This document shows, in pieces, positions 42,397 through 49,009 of a stretch of DNA of 64,000 bases (positions within the stretch are counted from its first letter, which is position 1; each line of letters opens with the position of its first letter). A program made the position numbers and the translations under genes. The notes beneath the pieces are model-generated. The model was not told the DNA's origin and searched no databases. It saw nothing but the letters and a program-made list of their open reading frames with translations. The stretch is from Intestinibacillus sp964580155 (lineage in GTDB: Bacteria > Bacillota > Clostridia > Oscillospirales > Butyricicoccaceae). The DNA is taken from NCBI GenBank assembly GCA_964580155.1, contig CAZOJP010000001.1, forward strand, positions 26,908-90,907, given 5' to 3'.

Positions 42397-42944
42397 CTAT
42401 ACTCTAAAAAACAGGTTTTTTGAGACGAATGCTGCAACATAGCCGTCCTCATTGCGTGTGATGCAGCAGGCCGTCGCAACACATGCGAGCGGAAGCTGTG
42501 CGCCGGGTGCAAAGGGGCAGGATAGCTGCAGCCCCGCAGATGTCTCCTGCGCTGCAACCGTGCCGGCTGCAATTATCTGATCAAATAGCGGACTCCCTGT
42601 CCAAAGCTGCGTCTGGTGACCGTTTGACGGCGGTGCGGTGCGCGTTGAAACCGTTTCGGCATGGTTCTCGCCCGCACGTCCATCGCGCGACAGGTAGTAT
42701 TGCTGCGGAATTTCCGCACCGTAGCGGTGCAGGCTCTGCCTTGAAATTTTTTTTGGCACACGAGACGATGATGCACGGGCTCCATAACACCGATGAGCAG
42801 CGGTTCCGGTTCGGTTTTTGCATAGCAGCGAAGCAATTCCTCGCTGACGCACGCGCAATCCACCGAAAATGTGACGGCTTGCGGCATTTCCGTAACGGTT
42901 ACTTCTCCAATTTTTTCTCCGCGCCACAGCACCGGAAATTCCAT
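42397..42944 (-). pseudogene. Hypothetical gene with a -1 frame break at an A8 run
   Basis: Reading from ATG 42944, the frame MEFPVLWRGEKIGEVTVTEM continues sensibly to VCQKKF at a run of eight A (minus strand, about 42749-42756). After that it turns into basic low-quality sequence. The -1 frame from the same point reads KKISRQSLHRYGAEIPQQYY and on to EDGYVAAFVSKNLFFRV with a stop at 42397. Joined, they make about 182 residues. The break is either a one-base indel in the run (8 for 9) or programmed slippage at A_AAA_AAA. No known function; a G-rich ribosome site precedes the start. Confidence 0.65.
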
Positions 42945-42968
42945 ATCCCCCGCCCCCTATCGGTCAAT

Positions 42969-43007
42969 CAAAAAGCGTATCCTTCTGTATAGAAAGATAC
43001 GCTTTTT
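42969..43007. terminator. Bidirectional terminator at the end of the alr-ndoA operon
   Basis: AAAAAGCGTATC and GATACGCTTTTT form a 12-bp stem around a 14-nt loop; both strands give a T run. It lies 17 nt past the 52-aa gene. Confidence 0.85.
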
Positions 43008-43023
43008 CTCTGTCGTTTATGCC

Positions 43024-43182
43024 TTAATCAGCACGAGGGCGCAGCACCGCAGCCGCATATCCACTGGGAAACTGCGGCTGGGTCTTGGTGTGATACACCG
43101 TGTCGATTGCAGCGTAACAGGTGGCCAGCATGCCCAAAAGCAGCAAAGCCCCTACCCACAAATTGAACTTGCCCTGTTTCAC
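43024..43182 (-). CDS. Small single-pass membrane protein (52 aa)
   Basis: An unlisted short gene starting with GTG 43182 (AGGA about 9 nt upstream) and stopping at TAA 43024. The product reads VKQGKFNLWVGALLLLGMLA and continues through TCYAAIDTVYH to a hydrophilic, proline- and arginine-containing tail. One membrane helix (about 8-26) is obvious. It lies 21 nt after ndoA and 17 nt before the operon terminator, so it is probably the last cistron. Function unknown; I cannot exclude that it relates to the toxin. Confidence 0.6.
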   Translation of the reverse strand: MKQGKFNLWVGALLLLGMLATCYAAIDTVYHTKTQPQFPSGYAAAVLRPRAD

Positions 43183-43203
43183 TGCGTTTTGTCCTCATCC
43201 CAG

Positions 43204-43569
43204 TCATTCGATTGTCGGCGGCTCCAATCCAAAGCTTACGGCCAGTGCCTCATCTACACGGCTCATGCACACCTCGTCCAGACAACCCATTTTCTCACGC
43301 AGCCTGCGTTTGTCCAGTGTTCGGATTTGCTCGGTCAACACAATGGAATCCTTTGTCAGACCAAAGCTGCGCGCGCCCAGTTCGATATGCGTTGGCATTT
43401 TTGCCTTGTTGACCTGAGAAGTGATCGCCGCCGCAATCACCGTAGGGCTATGGCGATTCCCGACATTATTCTGAACGATAAGTACGGGACGTACGCCGCC
43501 CTGCTCGCTGCCGACCACCGGGCTGAGGTCGGCGTAGTAGATGTCTCCTCGTTTCACATTGTTATCCAC
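43204..43569 (-). CDS. ndoA: MazF/PemK-type endoribonuclease toxin (EndoA)
   Basis: Sequence-specific mRNA interferase. The 121-residue product has the family hallmarks VKRGDIYYADLSPVVGSEQGG, RPVLIVQNNVGN, and AAAITSQVNKAKMPTHIEL. The start is a GTG at 43569 with GGAG about 10 nt upstream. It follows alr, as in Bacillus, where an antitoxin gene lies between. Here the 138-nt gap holds no credible antitoxin frame. Confidence 0.95.
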   Translation of the reverse strand: MDNNVKRGDIYYADLSPVVGSEQGGVRPVLIVQNNVGNRHSPTVIAAAITSQVNKAKMPTHIELGARSFGLTKDSIVLTEQIRTLDKRRLREKMGCLDEVCMSRVDEALAVSFGLEPPTIE

Positions 43570-43707
43570 GATTTACACGCTCCGATGGAAAAGTATTTAC
43601 AGGCACTTGCGTCCTGCAATATTATTTTTCCCACAAAGTCAGCAATTATAACCACGGCGGCAGGAAAATCCTACCTTTCCATCCTATGCTGAAGAGCGTG
43701 TCCGGTT

Positions 43708-44832
43708 TCAATCAATATAAATGCGCGGCACGCGGCTCGATACGGCGCACAGCACCTCGTATGTAATCGTCCGATCTGCGCGCGCGGCGGTTTCCGCCGT
43801 CACAATGTCGGTGCCGTATATAATGACTTCATCCCCGCGCGCAACAGCCAGATCATCCGGCAATTCCGCCATGCACATATCCATGCAGATGCGTCCGACG
43901 ACCGGCACCTCCCGTCCGCCGATGAGGACGCTCGCGAGGCCGCTTCCCGCGCGCAGATATCCGTCCGCATAGCCGATGGACAGCACGGCAAGGCGTGTCT
44001 TGTGTGCTGTCCGGTAGATGCCACCGTAGCTGACGCGGCTATCCGCGTCGACCTCGTGCACCTGCACAACGCGCGCTTTGAGCGTCATGGCAGGTTTGAG
44101 ATCCACGTTGTGCGGCATTGCAGGGTCGGGATAAAAGCCATATAGGATAATGCCCGCGCGTACCATATTCGTGTCGCTATCCGGATATTGCAGCACAGCG
44201 CCGCTGTTCGCGCAATGGCGCACAGCGAGATGCAGTCCGGCAGCCTCCAGGCCGTCACAAACCGCACGAAAGCGCGCGAACTGCTCCATCGTGTAGGCCT
44301 GCCCGCTTGCCTCGTCTGCGGCGGCAAAGTGCGTAAAAATACCGTCCGGCGTCAACCCAGGCAGGGCAGCACAGGTGATGATGTCCTGTATGGTCTGCTC
44401 CGGATGCGTTGACGGAAATCCCAGACGGGTCATGCCGGTGTCCAGCTTAAAGTGGACGGTGATGTTGTGGCCCTCCGCCTGTGCCGCCAAGGACAGCATT
44501 TGCGCGGTACCCAGATCGTATACCGCGGCCGTGATGCCGTAGCGGGCAACCAGCGGTGCGTCCGCCTCGTCGACGTAGCCCAGAATCAGAATCGGCAGCG
44601 TGATCCCCTGTTCGCGCAATTCAACCGCTTCCGGCACCGTAGCAACGCCGAAATAGGATGCGCCCGCGCGCTGTAAGCGGCGCGCGACCGGCACGCTGCC
44701 GTGCCCATATGCATTCGCCTTGATGACGCACAGCACATCCTTTTCGCCGACATGCCGCTTAATGTTGTGAAAATTTTGCTCGATGATATTGAGGTCGACC
44801 TCCGCCCAGGTGCGGTGGGTGCTTTTCTCCAT
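43708..44832 (-). CDS. alr: Alanine racemase
   Basis: PLP enzyme supplying D-alanine for peptidoglycan. The PLP lysine lies in VLCVIKANAYGHGSVPVAR near residue 38 and the catalytic Tyr of the C-terminal beta domain in SRVSYGGIYRT near 260. The 374-residue length is normal, beginning RTWAEVDLNIIEQNF. It starts 6 nt after the lipoprotein gene in the acpS-nnrD-lipoprotein-alr-ndoA order. Confidence 0.97.
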   Translation of the reverse strand: MEKSTHRTWAEVDLNIIEQNFHNIKRHVGEKDVLCVIKANAYGHGSVPVARRLQRAGASYFGVATVPEAVELREQGITLPILILGYVDEADAPLVARYGITAAVYDLGTAQMLSLAAQAEGHNITVHFKLDTGMTRLGFPSTHPEQTIQDIITCAALPGLTPDGIFTHFAAADEASGQAYTMEQFARFRAVCDGLEAAGLHLAVRHCANSGAVLQYPDSDTNMVRAGIILYGFYPDPAMPHNVDLKPAMTLKARVVQVHEVDADSRVSYGGIYRTAHKTRLAVLSIGYADGYLRAGSGLASVLIGGREVPVVGRICMDMCMAELPDDLAVARGDEVIIYGTDIVTAETAARADRTITYEVLCAVSSRVPRIYID

Positions 44833-44838
44833 GGTTTG

Positions 44839-45441
44839 TCACTCCGAACTTGTTGTGGTATCTTTCCAGTTTTCAAATGTGCAGGTCAAAACGAGCACAT
44901 TATTCCAGTAGCATTCTGCGCGCTGCGGCACATCGCCGTTCATCCAAACCTGCCGCGTGATCGTTCCGTCATCGTCTTCACGCACATATTTCAGCACTTG
45001 AAAGACCGTGCCGTCTGCGCGCTCGGCCCAGGTTTCCATCGGGCTGCCGCCGCGCAGCTCCGCAAAGAGATAGGGAATCACGTCCGCCGGTGTCAGTCCG
45101 GCCTTTAGCGAACCGGGTGCATCAAGCTCCGTTCCCTCATATTGCAGGGTCAGCGCGGACGAATCCTCCCCTGCGATTGTCGCGGTGATGCCGGCAAGGG
45201 GTTCGGGCGCAGTCAGCGTAAGTGTGTCGCTGCCCTTCCTATTATACGCATAATCATATTGATACGCCAGTGTTGATTTTCCCAAATCCGAAACAACTGC
45301 AACATGAAAACTTGCCCCGGGTAGCTCGGCAAAACGCTTCTGCACCTGCGCGCTGCCCGCATTGGCACCTTTTCCTGCACCGCATGCACATAGCATAAAC
45401 AGTGCGCCGCATAGCAGCGCTGCAAATCCGATCCTTTTCAG
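44839..45441 (-). CDS. Lipoprotein of unknown function with an apparent CTG start
   Basis: A 200-residue secreted protein. From CTG 45441 the product begins LKRIGFAALLCGALFMLCAC: a charged n-region, a hydrophobic h-region and the lipobox LCAC, so it should be lipid-anchored. AAGGGAG lies 9 nt before this CTG. No ATG, GTG or TTG occurs between the preceding in-frame TAG (the nnrD stop) and ATG 45396. Starting at that ATG would remove the signal peptide. The mature part (TLTLTAPEPLAGITATIAGE) has a beta-rich, LolA-like look. Coupled between nnrD and alr. Confidence 0.78.
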   Translation of the reverse strand: MKRIGFAALLCGALFMLCACGAGKGANAGSAQVQKRFAELPGASFHVAVVSDLGKSTLAYQYDYAYNRKGSDTLTLTAPEPLAGITATIAGEDSSALTLQYEGTELDAPGSLKAGLTPADVIPYLFAELRGGSPMETWAERADGTVFQVLKYVREDDDGTITRQVWMNGDVPQRAECYWNNVLVLTCTFENWKDTTTSSE

Positions 45442-45444
45442 GGA

Positions 45445-46317
45445 CTACCACTCCCTTGTATTATAGCGTCGCAATACCATCGGCAGCGCGTGCAGCAAAT
45501 CGCTCGGTGTCATGCCATACTCCCCGATCGCATTTGCGCAGCGGTCTCCGGCCGCGCCATGCAGATACATACCCGCACACGCCGCATCCGCCGCCCCGAG
45601 CCCCTGCCCGCAAAGTGACAACAGCATGCCCGCGAGCACGTCGCCGCTGCCGCCCTTCGCCATGCCCGGATTGCCGGTCGTGTTGCGAAAGCATTTGCCG
45701 TCCGGCGTGCACACGATTGAGCGATGCCCCTTGAGCAGTATAATCGCGCCGGTTTCTTGTGAAAACGCGGCGGCATCTTCCGCACTTGCAGCGGATGAAC
45801 CACGCAGCCGGCGAAACTCCCCCGCATGTGGAGTCAGGATGACGGATGCCGCGGTATTGCGCAGTACATCTATATGTCCGCCGAGCGCATTTATGCCGTC
45901 GGCATCTACAATCACCGGACAGTTCACCTGCCGCAGCACTTCCTCTACCGCCTCGCGCACCCCATCGGACCGCCCTAGTCCGCAGCCGATGAGCACCGCG
46001 TCCAGCTTGCGGCAATGCGCAAGCGCCTGCGTCGCGCCCTGTGCGGTCAGCCTGCCGTCCGCATCGCACGCGACCGGATAGACAATCGGCTCGTTGAGCT
46101 TGCCAGCCAAAATGGGATAGACCGCCTCCGGCGTGCACAGGGTGACAACGCCGCTGCCTGTGCGCACCGCCGCCTGCGCCGCAAAGTACGCCGCGCCCGT
46201 GTAGCCGCGGCTGCCGCAAAGGGCAAGAACGCGGCCGTAATCGTCCTTGTGACTGTCCGGCCTGCGTGCCGGAAGAGCGCGGTCGACAAAATCCTGTCTA
46301 ATCTCCTGATACTTCAT
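45445..46317 (-). CDS. nnrD: ADP-dependent (S)-NAD(P)H-hydrate dehydratase
   Basis: Repairs hydrated NAD(P)H with ADP; ribokinase-like YjeF C-terminal domain family. Signatures are GYTGAAYFAAQAAVRTGSG, VILTPHAGEFRRL, and the catalytic NPGMAKGGSGDVLAGML. The separate epimerase domain (YjeF N) is absent, so this is the dehydratase-only form. ATG 46317 overlaps the acpS stop (ATGA) and has GGGGG 8 nt upstream; the frame opens further up but inside acpS. 290 residues. Confidence 0.94.
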   Translation of the reverse strand: MKYQEIRQDFVDRALPARRPDSHKDDYGRVLALCGSRGYTGAAYFAAQAAVRTGSGVVTLCTPEAVYPILAGKLNEPIVYPVACDADGRLTAQGATQALAHCRKLDAVLIGCGLGRSDGVREAVEEVLRQVNCPVIVDADGINALGGHIDVLRNTAASVILTPHAGEFRRLRGSSAASAEDAAAFSQETGAIILLKGHRSIVCTPDGKCFRNTTGNPGMAKGGSGDVLAGMLLSLCGQGLGAADAACAGMYLHGAAGDRCANAIGEYGMTPSDLLHALPMVLRRYNTREW

Positions 46318-46667
46318 GTGCTTTGCCCCCATAAAATCGCGGTTGCTGTCGCATAGGTGCGGCAATGCGAAATACTCAGCGACCACTCCAAGCGCTCATA
46401 TCCGCGCACTGTAACGCGGGGTGCACCCGCTTCGGTGTGCCCAACCGCAATGTCGCGCAGTGCGACCTGTGCCCCAAAGCCGGTACCGAGCGCCTTGGCT
46501 ACTGCCTCCTTGGCACAGAAAATGCCCGCAGCGGTTTGCGCAGGCAAGGGCGCGTGCATAAAATAATCACGTTCTGCATCGGTGAACACGCGGCGCACAA
46601 AGACCTCGCGGTGCAAAAGTGAACCGATGCGTTCAATTTCCAGAATGTCGGTGCCGATTCCACGCAT
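46314..46667 (-). CDS. acpS: Holo-[acyl-carrier-protein] synthase
   Basis: Transfers phosphopantetheine from CoA to acyl carrier protein. The 117-residue product has both family motifs: GIGTDILEIERIGSL (Mg ligand Asp) and FCAKEAVAKALGTGF (Glu, Lys). The length is typical. It is 18 nt after the methyltransferase and overlaps nnrD; an acpS-nnrD-alr-ndoA order is common in Firmicutes. Confidence 0.96.
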   Translation of the reverse strand: MRGIGTDILEIERIGSLLHREVFVRRVFTDAERDYFMHAPLPAQTAAGIFCAKEAVAKALGTGFGAQVALRDIAVGHTEAGAPRVTVRGYERLEWSLSISHCRTYATATAILWGQST

Positions 46668-46685
46668 GCTGCCGCACGCCCCTTT

Positions 46686-47888
46686 CTAGAGCAGATCGTC
46701 GTCCGTCACGAAAAACTGATTTTCCATCTCTTCGCAGCGGCGGTCAAGCTCGGAGGTCGTGCCGAGCACACGGCGCACCGCGTCGTATTCCTCCCGCGCA
46801 CGCGGGTTGTCCCGATCGGTGCGCACGGCGCGGATGAGCAGATTTTTGGGTGTATCCAGCGGAGAAATGTACTCCACGACCGAGACCTTGTACCCCTCCG
46901 CTTCGAGCTTGAGCGCACGCAGGCTGTCGGTCAGCACATCGTTAAAGCGCGCGCGGAACACACCGTGCTTGACGAGGGGCTCGAGCGACGGCAGCTCATA
47001 TTGGCTGAGCAGCTCTTTATGACAACAAGGGACGCAGGCAATGTATTTTGCCCGCGCTTTGATTGCCGTACTGAGCGCAAGATCGGTCGCAATGTCGCAC
47101 GCATGCCGCGAAATAACCGCGGTCACACGCTTCGGCGGCGTGTAGGTGCGCAGATCCGCCTGCAGGAACTGCATATTGTGATACCCCAGGCGCTGTGCCA
47201 TTTTGCGGCTTTCATCCACGACATGCTCGTTAAAATCGATGCCGATGATACGGCAGCGACGGCCCAGCACTTCGCACAGATAATAATTCATCACAAAGCT
47301 CAGGTAGGACTTGCCGCAGGCGCAGTCAAGCAACACCAGCTCCTCGCTGTCGTCCTTTTCGAACATCGGCGCGACCAGCTCGACATAGTGGTCAATCTGA
47401 TTGTATTTGCGAATCATATCGTTCTTGAGCTTGCCGGTTTCGGTCAGGATACCAATTTCCTGCAGCAATTTTGACGCCTTGTCCACGCGGATGAGGTACT
47501 GTCTGCTGCTGTCGAGCAGCGGATTTGCCGCAGCGGCGGCTTGCTCGGCCGTAGCCGGTGTTTCTGCCTGCTTCATGTGTACGCCGCGCGGTGTGCACGA
47601 AATCACGGTTTCCTTGCCGCGTTCCGCGTAGCGCAGTGTCGATTCTTCATAGATGCCTGCTTGCTCCGCAAAGAAATCCATGACCTGCTGCGCGTTTACC
47701 GTGCGGTCTGCGCCTTGAAATCGCAGCAGCCAGTCCTCCGCGCCGCCTCGCGTGACAGTCGCCTGAAACTGCTTGCTGCCTGCGCGGAATTTCATATTGA
47801 GCGCAACAAAATAGTCGCGGTTTTGTGTCATACGCGCGCGGATACCCGAGAGCAGCAGCGCAAGCTTTTTTTGTTCACCTATTTGCAT
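46686..47888 (-). CDS. SAM-dependent methyltransferase (Methyltransf_32 type)
   Basis: A 400-residue protein with a SAM-binding domain in its C-terminal half: VLLDCACGKSYLSFVMNYYL (motif I), IIGIDFNEHVVDESRKM, and AVISRHACDIATDLAL followed by CVPCCHKELL, typical of the Methyltransf_32 class. The N-terminal 150 residues are of unknown type and may bind RNA or protein. The substrate is not known. It heads the acpS-nnrD-alr unit behind an extended -10 promoter. Confidence 0.88.
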   Translation of the reverse strand: MQIGEQKKLALLLSGIRARMTQNRDYFVALNMKFRAGSKQFQATVTRGGAEDWLLRFQGADRTVNAQQVMDFFAEQAGIYEESTLRYAERGKETVISCTPRGVHMKQAETPATAEQAAAAANPLLDSSRQYLIRVDKASKLLQEIGILTETGKLKNDMIRKYNQIDHYVELVAPMFEKDDSEELVLLDCACGKSYLSFVMNYYLCEVLGRRCRIIGIDFNEHVVDESRKMAQRLGYHNMQFLQADLRTYTPPKRVTAVISRHACDIATDLALSTAIKARAKYIACVPCCHKELLSQYELPSLEPLVKHGVFRARFNDVLTDSLRALKLEAEGYKVSVVEYISPLDTPKNLLIRAVRTDRDNPRAREEYDAVRRVLGTTSELDRRCEEMENQFFVTDDDLL

Positions 47889-47920
47889 ATGCGGTTTCCC
47901 CTTTTGTCAAATCTCTATTC

Positions 47921-47949
47921 AGTATACCAACTTCGCGCAGAAATGAACA
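47921..47949 (-). promoter_or_regulatory. Extended -10 promoter for the methyltransferase-acpS-alr operon
   Basis: TTGGTATACT (TGG before TATACT) on the minus strand, with a weak -35 (TGTTCA) 17 nt away. It would transcribe seven leftward genes to the terminator at 42969. Confidence 0.4.
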
Positions 47950-47970
47950 GAGCAATCAGATAATTGACAG

Positions 47971-48002
47971 AAAAAAACCGCGCGAATCACTGCTCGCGCG
48001 GT
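47971..48002 (-). terminator. Terminator of the TM1266-like gene
   Basis: ACCGCGCGA and TCGCGCGGT pair around an 8-nt loop, with a run of T on the minus strand, 8 nt past the stop. Confidence 0.9.
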
Positions 48003-48009
48003 AAGGCCC

Positions 48010-48258
48010 TTATTTTTCCTTGGTGTACATCGTCTTGACCTGTACGCCGGGAATGCGCCCCAATTTTCCGGACAACGCGTTAACAGCATCGTTCGGTGCA
48101 TCGATGATAATGCTGATAATGGACAGGCCGCGTTCGCGATACGGCACACCCAGTCGCCCCACGATGTATTGCCCGTATGCATGCAGCAGCTCGTTGACCT
48201 GCTGGCTTTGCTCCGGATTTTCTATGATGATGCCAATCAGTGCAATACGCTTTTCCAT
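48010..48258 (-). CDS. TM1266-like iron-only hydrogenase system regulator
   Basis: An 82-residue ACT/NikR-C-like small protein. The sequence KRIALIGIIIENPEQSQQVN, then VGRLGVPYRERGLSIISIII and LSGKLGRIPGVQVK, matches the TM1266 family, usually found near [FeFe]-hydrogenase maturation genes and called a putative regulator. No hydrogenase gene is in this window. Either it acts in trans or the name is too narrow. Single-gene unit with a terminator on each side. Confidence 0.88.
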   Translation of the reverse strand: MEKRIALIGIIIENPEQSQQVNELLHAYGQYIVGRLGVPYRERGLSIISIIIDAPNDAVNALSGKLGRIPGVQVKTMYTKEK

Positions 48259-48285
48259 GGTGTCATTCCTCTTCGTGTTTTGATG

Positions 48286-48327
48286 AAAAAATCACGCCTT
48301 GCACCGTCAGCGGCTGCAAGGCGTGAT
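48286..48327 (-). terminator. Terminator of the rubrerythrin gene
   Basis: A 13-bp perfect stem (ATCACGCCTTGCA / TGCAAGGCGTGAT), an 11-nt loop and a T run on the minus strand. Confidence 0.92.
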
Positions 48328-48360
48328 AATAGATGCGGTGTCAGTCAGATGCGCAAAGCA

Positions 48361-48900
48361 TCAATAATTCTCCGCCTTGATCTCGAAATATGCCTTCGGG
48401 TGCGAACATACCGGACATACCTCGGGGGCTTCCTGTCCGACATGGATATAGCCACAGTTGGTGCAATGCCAAATCTTGTCCCCGTCGCGCGAGAACACCA
48501 GACCGCCCTCTACATTTGCAAGCAGGTCGAGATAACGCTTCTCGTGCTCCTTCTCAATCTTAGCGACTTCGGAAAACAGGAAGGAAATATGATCAAAGCC
48601 CTCTTCGGCAGCTTCCTTCGCGAAGGTAGCATACATGTCCGTCCATTCGTAGTTCTCGCCGGCGGCAGCATCTGCAAGGTTTGCAGCGGTGTCACCAATG
48701 CCGTCATGCAGCAGCTTGAACCAGATTTTCGCGTGTTCCTTCTCGTTGTTTGCGGTTTCTTCAAACAGGTTCGCAATCTGGACATAGCCGTCCTTTTTCG
48801 CCTTGCTTGCATAATAGGTATACTTGTTGCGTGCCTGAGATTCACCTGCAAATGCAGTCAGCAGGTTCGCCTCCGTCTTTGTGCCCTTTAGGTTTGCCAT
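48361..48900 (-). CDS. rbr: Rubrerythrin
   Basis: Diiron peroxidase that detoxifies hydrogen peroxide in anaerobes. Ferritin-like helices carry the iron ligands (AFAGESQARNKYTYYA, FEETANNEKEHAKIW, EVAKIEKEHEKRY) and the C-terminal rubredoxin domain has CTNCGYIH and CPVCSHPKAYFE. The product is 179 residues from ATG 48900, with AGGAG 8 nt upstream. A near-consensus promoter and a strong terminator make it a monocistronic unit, fitting an anaerobic host. Confidence 0.96.
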   Translation of the reverse strand: MANLKGTKTEANLLTAFAGESQARNKYTYYASKAKKDGYVQIANLFEETANNEKEHAKIWFKLLHDGIGDTAANLADAAAGENYEWTDMYATFAKEAAEEGFDHISFLFSEVAKIEKEHEKRYLDLLANVEGGLVFSRDGDKIWHCTNCGYIHVGQEAPEVCPVCSHPKAYFEIKAENY

Positions 48901-48950
48901 AATAATTGCTCCTCTCATTTTGAACTCAAAACAGGAATGATTACTGATGA

Positions 48951-48979
48951 TAGTATACAGTAGAAAAAGCTCACTGTCA
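48951..48979 (-). promoter_or_regulatory. Sigma-A promoter of rubrerythrin
   Basis: TTGACA, 17 nt, TATACT on the minus strand, about 50 nt before the start. No PerR-type dyad is evident at this site. Confidence 0.8.
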
Positions 48980-49009
48980 AGTATTCTTTCCCATTGTTGC
49001 TCGATTTAT

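Noticed and set aside
42375..42430. AAAAAAC-AGG-TTTTTT as a terminator between the XRE gene and the frameshifted gene
   Set aside because: The stem is six A-T pairs with a 4-nt loop, too weak to claim.
42871..43692. 273-codon open frame on the plus strand over ndoA and the 52-aa gene
   Set aside because: Antisense to NdoA, which has strong family motifs; the product shows no sensible domain.
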